Source: Scolanthus callimorphus
Taxonomy: Eukaryota > Cnidaria > Anthozoa > Actiniaria > Edwardsiidae
Direction of reading: 5' to 3'
Assembly (NCBI GenBank): GCA_033964015.1
Contig: CM066914.1
Location: 31,665,492-31,729,491 of the forward strand
Length of the DNA stretch: 64,000 nucleotides
Within the stretch, counting starts at the first letter, position 1. Every line of letters begins with the position of its first letter. The translations under genes were made by a program, and so were the position numbers. Shown piece by piece: positions 56,115 through 64,000 of this stretch. A model generated the notes under the pieces. It saw only the letters and a list, made by a program, of their open reading frames with translations. It searched no databases and had not been told where the DNA came from.

Positions 56115-57605
56115 TCTAACGACATTATAGGCGGGAAATGGCGTGTCCAGGCTATTTGAAAGCGTTTAGCCGGGTCCTAACTCATCTGGACATTTATAAG
56201 CGGTAAACAACACGCTAAACATATGTGAATCATTAGCCTCAACCGCGCCTATGTGGAAATTTATAGGCGGGAAATAACACACTCAGCTATTTGAAAATGT
56301 TTAGCCGGCCCCTCGCTTATCTGAATAAGTGGTAAACAACACACTAAGTCACGTAAATCATTAGCCTCACCCGCGCCTATGTAAAAATTTATAGGCGGGA
56401 AATAATACACATGGCTATTTGAAAATGGTAGCCGGCCCCTCACTTATCTGAACATTTATAGGCGGGAAATCACACACCCAGGCTATTTGAACATGTTAAG
56501 CCGGGCCCGCGCCTATGTGAAAATTTATAGGTGGGAAACAACACACCCAGGCTATTTAAAAATGTTTAGCCGGACCCGCGCCTATGTGAAAATTTATAGG
56601 CGGGAAACAACACACCCAGGCTATTTAAAAATGTTTAGCCGGGCCCGCGCCTAAGTGACATTTATAGGCGGGAAACAACACATCCAGGCTATTTAAAAAT
56701 GTTTAGCCGGACCCGCGCCTATGTGAAAATTTATAGGCGGGAAACAACACACCCAGGCTATTTAAAAATGTCTAGCCGGGCCCGCGCCTAAGTGAACATT
56801 TATAGGCGGGAAACAACACACCCAGGCTATTTAAAAATGTTTAGCCGGACCCGCGCCTATGTGAAAATTTATAGGCGGGAAACAACACACCCAGGCTATT
56901 TAAAAATGTTTAGCCGGACCCGCGCCTATGTGAAAATTTATAGGCGGGAAACAACACACCCAGGCTATTTCAAAATGCTTAGCCGGACCCGCGCCTATGT
57001 GAAAATTTATAGGCGGGAAACAACACACCCAGGCTATTTAAAAATGCTTAGCCGGACCCGCGCCTATGTGAACATTTATAGGCGGGAAACAACACACCCA
57101 GGCTATTTCAAAATGCTTAGCCGGACCCGCGCCTATGTGAACATTTATAGGCGGGAAACAACACACCCAGGCTATTTCAAAATGCTTAGCCGGACCCGCG
57201 CCTATGTGAACATTTATAGGCGGGAAACAACACACCCAGGCTATTGGAAAATGCTTAGCCGGACCCGCGCCTAAGTGAAAATTTATAGGCGGGAAACAAC
57301 ACACCCAGGCTATTTGAAAATGCTTAGCCGGACCCGCGCCTATGTGAAAATTTATAGGCGGGAAACCACACACCCAGGCTATTTAAAAATGTTTAGCCGG
57401 ACCCGCGCCTATGTGAACATTTATAGGCGGGAAACAACACACCCAGGCTACTTCAAAATGCTTAGCCGGACCCGCGCCTATGTGAAAATTTATAGGCGGG
57501 AAACAACACACCCAGACTATTTAAAAATGTTTAGCCGGGTCCGCGCCTATGTGAAAATTTATAGGCGGGAAACAACACACCGAGGCTAAATAAATACACC
57601 TGCGT
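56115..57605 (-). repeat. 69-bp tandem array in the predicted gag intron
   Basis: About 20 units contain ATTTATAGGCGGGAAACAAC, ACACCCAGGCTATTT, AAAATGTTTAGCCGG and ACCCGCGCCTATGTG. Units to the left (56115-56480) are more degenerate, and those from 56500 to 57590 are highly uniform. Because 69 is divisible by three, long frames of a 23-residue repeat appear on both strands; they include in-frame stops and I do not treat them as genes. Confidence 0.92.
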
Positions 57606-58083
57606 CTATGTGAATATTTATAGGCGGTAAACAAGACTATAAGAAAATAAGCGGGAAAACACACCCAAGCGATATGAAACTGAGCAATACTTATAGAGGA
57701 TATTGTATACCAGGCAGAAGTAGTTAAGCAATTGGGCCTGCAGAGGCTAGTACTAAATGACGTGGATACACGGATAGCTACCGACAAATATCGCGTGAAA
57801 ACATATGGCTTGACTAATACCTGGACTAATTTAACGGACTAAAAATAACATACAGAGGACATAAACGAACTGACTCTAAATATAAATAAACTTGAACTTT
57901 TAAACCGTGAAACTAGAACGACAAACAGGGACCAAACTAAAGAACGGCACTACGAACTAAACTACCAAATACGCGGTGAAACTAAACGGAATATATGTAC
58001 ATGTACAAGGAATTCTACGGAATTCTACAAGGAATATATGTACATGTACAAGGAATTCTACGCTAAAGCGAAAGAATTAATAC

Positions 58084-58230
58084 CTCGTCGTTGTTAGCGG
58101 GAGGTGGATTAATCTCAGCCGGAACTTCAGGGACTACAGCAACTGGTTCTGCAGCAGCAACTGGTTCAACAGCAGGAGCGACGACGAGCGCTGCAAGCGC
58201 TTCAGGAGCTGGTTCGATAGGAGCAGCCAT
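58084..58230 (-). CDS. Ngaro Gag, exon 1
   Basis: ATG at 58228-58230 (minus) opens 49 residues rich in Ala, Pro, Val and Glu (MAAPIEPAPEALAALVV...). It ends at a donor GAG/GTATTA (58084/58083) in phase 0. Joining to the acceptor before 55942 removes a 2.1 kb intron holding the 69-bp array and keeps the frame. The alternative plus-strand frame here (58091-58279) is the Ala/Gly/Ser-rich shadow. The splice is inferred from signals and phase only. Confidence 0.65.
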
Positions 58231-58409
58231 CTATTTCATACATTCAACACAAACTAAAACTAACAAGAACAAAGCGTGAGGAAATGAACAAGAAATTGCA
58301 ATGGACGTGAGTTACGTGGTATTGTAGGACTACGGATGTATACAAGGGAAAACGATAATAAAGGATTGGGGTAGGAGGGTAGGCGACGTAGCGAGGGGCG
58401 AAATAAGAC

Positions 58410-58602
58410 CCGAAAATCCTGCCTGACTTACCGGCGGTTTGCGTAGACTTGTGAAACTGCGAAGGAACCGATTTTCCAGGCCTTTAAATATGCTGGTACG
58501 CTGACGTGGCCTAGATATGGTCCGCAGGAATGTCCCTAGAGAGTATTGTAACTAATGCTTGGCGCGCGGCGTTATTTCGTGGCGGATTCTTTGATGAAAA
58601 TA
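58410..58602 (-). repeat. A1 split direct repeat (5' end)
   Basis: Runs on the plus strand from CCGAAAATCCTGCC to TTTGATGAAAATA and reads identical to A2 at 50713-50905. Its outer edge is followed by a T run, the right-hand host flank. Confidence 0.92.
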
Positions 58603-59360
58603 TTTTTTTTTTCAGAGAGTTCAGCTGTTGTTTATACATAAATGTTGTAGTTGTTATTTAGGAAATCTAGGAAATCCCCTGGCTTTTTCTGGAAACACAG
58701 ACCTCTAGGACTAATTAGAGCATTGACTGCTCGCAGTCTCTCCTCTGGCATTTCACATGCTCACTTTCACAAGTAACTTCAAGCACAGGGATGTAGCCAG
58801 GATTTGAGAAAGGGGGTCCCTTTGTGTAAGGTGGCTGTCACTTCTGTGCAAATGTATGGTGCCACTTTCTCTATAATAGGCCTTTCTCACGCAAAATTGA
58901 TTAATAATATCTAATAGTTATAAGAAAACAGAGCCCAGTATTGAATTCAGCACATCGATATTAGCATAGTTACAAAGTTTTGTGAAGATTGGTTGAAAAC
59001 TGACCGAGATATAGTTGTTTTAATTCATCATTTTTTTCAATAAAATTTACAAAGAAATGTATGAGCAAATACATGAAAACGAGGGAGGGTGGGTGGGCAT
59101 TGATGCGGAAAGTTGGCATTGCGAGTTGTCCCGTGAAACACCGCCTTAAGCAGTCTAACACACAGCAACAACAACAACAGGCGGATCCAGGGTGCAGAAG
59201 GGGGGGAGGGGGTATTAGAGGACTGGGTCCCCCTCCCTAAATTCACCTTATGTGAGTGGCATCAACAATAGACCTTTTCTGCTTGACCGGGGCCCTGTTG
59301 TTTGTTTCCCCAACTGGCACTCAAGCGAGCAGAATCTTTTGTTTGTCCAAACTCGTTAAT
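58603..59360. other. Non-coding flank
   Basis: Begins with a T run and continues as ordinary AT-rich DNA. The GGGGGGGAGGGGG stretch near 59200 and short domainless frames are all I see. Confidence 0.5.
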
Positions 59361-61960
59361 AGCGGAGCTCCTTTGCGGCCGAAGGCCGCAGAGCGGAGCA
59401 CCATACCTAAGAAAAAAGCGTCAAAAAACAAATCCAAATGGTACGGTACGAGTCCAATGATCGCAAATAGTGCGAATGTTAGAAATCCACAGGGTACCCA
59501 AAACATCACATGGGCAATCGCCCAAAGGGTTCGAAGTGATTTTTGAACGTCGAAGGTCATCCAAGGTCATTTCCGCGCCGGACGGTGAAGCCTGCACCTT
59601 TCGCAGCCGCTTTGATGCATCTAGTCTCCTTCGCAGTCGTGTGGTCATGACGTCACAACATGGCGGCAAGCCAGTGACGGGGGGAGGGGTGGGTGGCGCG
59701 CGCTCATGACGTCACAGCATGGCGGTGTGGTAGTGAGGGGGGAGGGGTGGGTGGTCGGGGGGGATGCTGCTCACGTGACAGACTGCAGGAAACCCAAATA
59801 TGGTCTTATGCAACTCTGTTTATCTTGATCGAAACGCCGAACGAAATACATCTGTACAACGCGTCTGCAGAACTGTTCTACGCAAATGATAATATGTTTA
59901 CAAAAAGCCAGGGACAACTAGTGTGTGAAGAAATCAGGAGAGTGTCTTCCTAGTCATCTAGAAGTCCGGGAGAAGTCCAAGATTTTTATAGCGCCGAGTA
60001 AAATTGGCAATTGGCTGTGCAGTTCTTTGCGAGTCATTCTTCATTTCTTTCACTAAAGCTTGGGCGTTTTAGTTAATAACTGGGCAGTAACTTGACTTTT
60101 TTGAAGAGCAAAATTAACTTGGAGAAGCTCATTTCCACTATGGCAGAAGCGAGTGACGTGACAGTTTTATTTGGATGAATATTATTACACGAGAAGTCGG
60201 GTCTAAAGACAAAGATGGCGGCCGAGCAATTCGTGGTTCAAAATTCCTGGATAAAGGCTAGCAGTTTTTATAGGAAGATGGCAGGACATTCACAGTTCCG
60301 AACAGGATTACACTAAGGTTGTTTCTACATGTGGGGAAAATCTACTCCGAATGAAGGTAGGATTTGACCTTTGAATCCTTATAGAGCTGAAGCCGGCGTG
60401 ACAGCGATACTCGAACTTATTTTAGCATCAAAATACAATAAGCATTTTAGTTAATATTAACTCCTTAAACTGTCTAATACCGAAGGCTAACTAATGAAAC
60501 GTGCGTGTTGACAAAAACATTAGAAAAATATAGAAAACACTAGAAAAAAAGTTCTCGAAAATGTTTTTTAGTGTTTCTTGTGCACAGCAGAATGTTTGAA
60601 GGCACATTAAACTTAAAATTTACTAGAGTGAATACATAAACCTTATGTGATATGATAGTAAGCTTAGTAAAAAGGTACCAGTAAGAACAATTGGAAAAAA
60701 AAAACCGAATACAATGTGTTTAGTCTCACACTTTTAATTTTGTGCTTCAATCTAAATTACAAAATTCTAGTGTGTGATATGTAAGCTTATGTGCCCACTT
60801 ATTGTTTTGTCTTGGTGATAAGCCATGCGTTTATGTTTGCATTTCCATACCTGCCAACCCTGAAAACTCCAAAACCAAAAGTTTGTCTCGAATACAACAA
60901 CTGTATGAGAAATGAGCAAGAAATTTACCCGGGAGATATTCCAGTAAATATTTGGAAAGTTTTTTCAATATTTTCCCGGGAGACTAAGGGTGAAAACTGG
61001 GAGAGTTGGCAGGTAAGCATTTCGCTGTTCACAACATATTGTAATTGCAGTGTGTAATTACAACTGTTTGGTTTAGACTGTTTGGTTTAGAAACAGCTTT
61101 TCATGACTACTTATGCAAATTGGAAATGCTAAATGGTATAATTTTCATTGAGACGATGCAATACCAAATTATGTAGCACCCCTATTAGTGATACCCGGGG
61201 GCGGGGGGGGGGGGGGGGGTTCTCCCTTACAAGAGCTATACGGGTATGACAAACAGGGTCCCGATTTCTTCCTCCAGCCGATAGAGCGGGGTATCGTTTA
61301 GGAACCGTCCTCTAGAACGGGGTATGATAATGAACACCACCCAGTAAAATCTTCAGGGAAGCGACCCGGTGGTCACGTATTGTTTATTAAAGTAAAGAAT
61401 TCGATAAGCTTTAACATTCTATTCCAGATAAAACCGTAACATGTAAACAACAACAATTTGATTTGCAGGTATCATTAATTTCTCTTTAGAACGGGGTCTC
61501 ATTTTGGGTGCAAAAAAATTGAATGGGGTAGCTTTTCTCCCAAAAATCGTTTTACAACGGGGTCCGCTTTAAAAATTCGCAGCGGCACATACCCGCCCTA
61601 TATCAATCCAAGTAGCCCCCCCCCCCCCAGTGATACCCATGGGAATTGATTTTTTTCCTCAAGAAAAAACAGCAAAATTGGTTTATATTTGTATTTGACA
61701 TAATATTGAATGCTTTGGGAATAGCAGGGGTTTAATTTGGTTTTAGATTGTGCAGTTCCAGAAATTATCCATACTCCCCTATGGAAGGGCATTGGAAATT
61801 CCAGAGGGGTGGGGGTGGTGGGGGGGGGGGGGTCAATTTACTTGATCATTTCCATACAAATACTGTATTTTTCCTTGGAAATTCCAGAGGGGTGGGGGGT
61901 CACAGGATATTTTCTGGAACCACACATTGCTTAAGAAGTCAAAGTATGTGTGGGAGATAG
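59361..61960 (+). mobile_element. Helentron-like element RC-D (3' end not found)
   Basis: The 5' end is AGCGGAGCTCC with hairpin TGCGGCC-GAA-GGCCGCA (59374-59390), followed by GGAGCACCATACCTAAG as in the other copies. Downstream, CTGCAGAACTGTTCTACG, ACAAAAAGCCAGGGAC and AAGATGGCAGGACATTCAC match RC-B (15700-16090). GGTGGGGGGTCAC...TTTTCTGGAACCACACATT near 61890-61926 matches the 3' part of the copy at 1562-2670. The expected GGAGCTCCGCT plus hairpin terminus is absent before 64000, so the right boundary given is only the last visible match. No Rep-helicase. Confidence 0.65.
61190..61625 (+). repeat. Irregular GAACGGGGT word repeat
   Basis: Recurring AGAGCGGGGTA, TAGAACGGGGTATG, TAGAACGGGGTCTCA and ACAACGGGGTCCGC words are bracketed by a G run at 61202-61220 and a C run at 61617-61628. 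It is related to 49395-49755. Confidence 0.6.
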
Positions 61961-62476
61961 TGGTTTATAGATTGTGGTTGCTGCTATGGCTGGGACTGTA
62001 GGCAGGGTTTGGGCTGGGATTCGCCATGAAATTTCCTATTGATATTGTGGCACTTGGCTAAAGTGGCAGGAGTTTTTCTCTGTGAATGAAAACTTATAAT
62101 AATAATACAGTGTATTATTATGCAAAGAAATTTGCGGCCCTGGGTCGGGAGAAAAAAGTACAGATTAGACACAGAAATGTGCCTCAAATTGCAAGGAATT
62201 AGCGGTGCACTAGCATTCTTGTATATCTAATGCCCCGCTATTCCCCGTGTTGGGAAGTGCGGGGCTTCCCACTGACTAGTGCGTAATGTTTACCTATTTC
62301 ACATCAGATGGCATTCATTTGAATAATGTTTTTTTGTTTGGATTTCTTCCATATTCATATATCCTTTGATGCATAGCAGAAAAAAAAACAAAGAAAGGAC
62401 TGCCTCGTCCCTAGGCGTCTCTATTTGGTAGAAACAGAGAGAGAAAAGCCTCTTGCGAGTGTTCTGGTAGCGAGCG

Positions 62477-62523
62477 CGCAATGCATCTTGGGAACGGTTA
62501 ATTTTCGCAATGCATCATGGGAA
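62477..62523 (+). promoter_or_regulatory. Duplicated 18-bp promoter-like motif
   Basis: CGCAATGCATCTTGGGAA (62477-62494) and CGCAATGCATCATGGGAA (62506-62523) differ at one base and lie 29 bp apart, about 240 bp before the host start codon. The complement TTCCCAAGATGC resembles the Staf/ZNF143 core. The start context AACATGGCGGA (62757-62767) resembles a YY1 site at translation starts of housekeeping genes. Both factor assignments are inference. Confidence 0.4.
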
Positions 62524-62758
62524 GGCTCAAACCAGAGAAAGAGACGCCTCGCAGATTATGCACGATTTCTAGGTCAAAAATCCCGATTTCTGGACCTGGA
62601 CCAATATAGCCGCTTTCTTTACGAATTTTCAGAGAAATTGGATTGTTTGTTTTGCATATGTAGTCAGTTAATATCACTTCATCGTTTGTTGGCCACGAAA
62701 CGTACGAAATGTAGTTTAAATCTTGATTTCGTAGTTCGAATGACCCCACGAGTGTAAC

Positions 62759-63878
62759 ATGGCGGAGAGCGACATCGAGGAACTTGATGTGTCCTTACAA
62801 GAACTGAATATAGAAGGTAAAAGCGTTTTAAATTTTGAGGTTTTCAGGGTACCTGCAGATCCTGGAAGTCCTGGAGAAGTATTTGAATAAGAAAGACTAT
62901 TTTAACTCCTTCAAAACGGGGAAATATCATTGAAACCCGTCGGCACTCTTTGAAAACATGGAAGTGCGAAGTGTCTCCCGCACTTTCCCGGTATAACCAT
63001 GGAGTTATTATGCGGGATAACTCGCATTAGAACTCCATGTATAACTTACCAAAGACAAACTGTTCTTGTTCTTTTCCTTGAATACTTCTCGAAAAAAAAA
63101 AACTACGAAACGCCTGCATAGACTTCCTGATTTTCCATTATATATGATGCTGTTGTCAGAACACGTGTTAAATTGAAAAAGATGACCGAAAAACATTACA
63201 AAAACTTTTTGCAGAGTCAAAATACTAGTTTACGTTTGATAAATAATCTTTCAACCTTCTAATTAAGTCAATTTAGCTTATTTGAAGTATACGGAAATGG
63301 ATTTATGTAATGATTTTATTTTTATCTGTTAATTAACCATAAGTTCCATGTTAACAGCCTCTTTAATCTCTAAATTATTTGCATGTTTAGATGCTACGTC
63401 AAGTACCCCAGACCCAAGTGCCAAAGGTACAGGGAAGCATTTCCTCACACCCGAGTCTAGAGCGGTCCAGTCTAAAGCAAAGCGAGGTGAGAAATTTTGC
63501 ATGAGTGTACAGTCCCTTTTGCTTGACTTTCAACATATCAACTGTCTATGACATTTGTGTGAAGTTTTCAACCATTTGTATGAATTTTGGTTCTATTGTT
63601 TGTATGATGTCATCAGGTGATCAATGAAACATTATTTCGATTTTTACAGCCTTCAATTTAGGGAGATATGAATGTGACACTAGACGGGAGCAGCTGTGTG
63701 CCCAACTGAGGGAAACACTTGAACCTGTGGATGATGCTACAAAAACCATTCCACAGGCGCTTTTGTTAGAAGTTATGGGTATGGACCCTGAACAAAAAAG
63801 TCGCCTCTCCCGTGCAATTAAACAAGAATTTCCCAATTCTACAAAGAAGAAGGTGCTGATTGAGGGGAAAACTAAACA
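62759..63878 (+). CDS. Host gene, first three coding exons, product not recognised
   Basis: Exon 1 (62759-62816) starts MAESDIEELDVSLQELNIE and ends at GAAG/GTAAAAG. Exon 2 (63391-63486) follows TGCATGTTTAG and ends at CGAG/GTGAGA. Exon 3 (63650-63878) follows GATTTTTACAG. Both junctions are phase 1 and keep one open frame. The protein is acidic at the N-terminus, Ser/Thr/Pro- and Lys-rich in exon 2, then helical and charged (RYECDTRREQLCAQLRETL, SRLSRAIKQEFPN). I do not recognise a domain. Exon 3 either stops at TAA 63886-63888 or splices at GTATCCTT (63879), a U12-type donor consensus, and continues past the window. The promoter-like motif and AT-rich introns fit an ordinary host gene. Confidence 0.7.
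62990..63051. repeat. Small hairpin in intron 1
   Basis: GGTATAACCATGGAGTT pairs with AACTCCATGTATAACTTACC around a GCGGGATAACTCGC centre. It is a short foldback inside the first intron of the host gene. Confidence 0.65.
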
Positions 63879-63886
63879 GTATCCTT
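63879..63886 (+). other. Candidate U12-type 5' splice site
   Basis: GTATCCTT directly after AAACA matches the minor-spliceosome donor consensus RTATCCTT in all eight positions. It lies at the end of exon 3 of the host gene. The partner branch site (consensus TTCCTTAAC) and acceptor lie beyond the window, so the intron is unproven. Confidence 0.5.
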
Positions 63887-64000
63887 AAGCTTGTGCCATT
63901 GTATTTTTCTTCTAAGAATTGAAGCCAATAGGACTCGTTAGTCTTGCATTGGTACTTATTGCTGTTACGGTATTTCAGTTCTTGTGTTATTTACATGAAG

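Larger units (their letters stand above)
50556..58602 (-). mobile_element. Ngaro/PAT-type tyrosine-recombinase retrotransposon
   Basis: Read on the minus strand the order is A1 (58602-58410), gag exon 1, a 69-bp array, gag exon 2, RT-RNase H, tyrosine recombinase, B1 (50977-50901), A2 (50905-50713) and B2 (50632-50556). Repeats A and B each read identical between copies. A1...B1-A2-B2 split direct repeats are the known signature of Ngaro and PAT elements, which integrate as circles by recombinase and leave no target duplication. No methyltransferase domain was seen, which favours Ngaro over PAT. All main frames are open, so this copy may be recently active. It is about 8.05 kb long. Confidence 0.9.

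Noticed and set aside
56792..57589. Frames with a 23-residue repeat on both strands
   Set aside because: By-product of the 69-bp array in the Ngaro element; period divisible by three, interrupted by stops in some units.
50556..58602. Ordinary LTR retrotransposon or bacterial-type phage integrase island
   Set aside because: Repeats are split direct A and B blocks, the recombinase is tyrosine-type, the RT is of the DIRS/Ngaro group and no DDE integrase is present.

Overview
This window looks like a repeat-saturated metazoan chromosome, most likely a cnidarian (coral or sea anemone type). That assignment is an inference from the element types (BEL/Pao, Ngaro-type tyrosine-recombinase retrotransposon, Helentron-like rolling-circle elements, many palindromic MITEs), from GT-AG introns and from AT-rich intergenic DNA. 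No rRNA, tRNA, CRISPR or bacterial-style gene was seen. Only one stretch looks like an ordinary host gene: the first three coding exons of a gene at 62759-63878, running off the right edge.

Layout. 1-6600 is mostly non-coding with a 1.1 kb rolling-circle-like element (1562-2670) and a small MITE. From 6612 to 41650 there is one large nested structure. Two minisatellite arrays in opposite orientation (6612-8290 and 40786-41650) flank a second repeat domain. That domain was split by a BEL/Pao retrotransposon, BEL-1 (9241-40227, 5-bp duplication ATGAG). BEL-1 was then opened twice by Helentron-like elements. RC-A (11823-27272, minus) interrupts gag, and RC-C (28731-36891, plus) interrupts the reverse transcriptase; the flanking codons rejoin exactly when the insertions are removed. 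RC-A was itself opened by RC-B (15172-27110, plus), a relative in opposite orientation. RC-B holds a 7.5 kb foldback element (19287-26822) whose arms are arrays of a telomere-like 9-mer (TTAGGGCTG type), and that foldback holds a 711-bp MITE. RC-C contains a 127-128 bp tandem array and another 9-mer array, and BEL-2 (29138-35477, minus, duplication AGCCC, two LTRs that read identical) landed inside the 9-mer array.

41650-50250 has an unrecognised ORF followed by three histone-type 3' stem-loops, a 3.1 kb palindromic element flanked by TTAA, several hairpin MITEs and a decayed transposase-like gene. 50556-58602 is an apparently intact Ngaro/PAT-type retrotransposon on the minus strand with split direct repeats, a Gag with a CCHC knuckle, RT-RNase H and a tyrosine recombinase with an N-terminal zinc ribbon. 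A 69-bp tandem array lies in its predicted first intron. 59361-61960 is a further Helentron-like copy, followed by the host gene promoter and exons.

Most visible proteins belong to three retrotransposons. The Helentron-like elements, foldbacks and MITEs carry no recognisable transposase or Rep-helicase and must depend on enzymes encoded elsewhere. The main interest is structural: precise insertion footprints, hairpins with compensatory changes at element ends, and long inverted arrays of telomere-like words.
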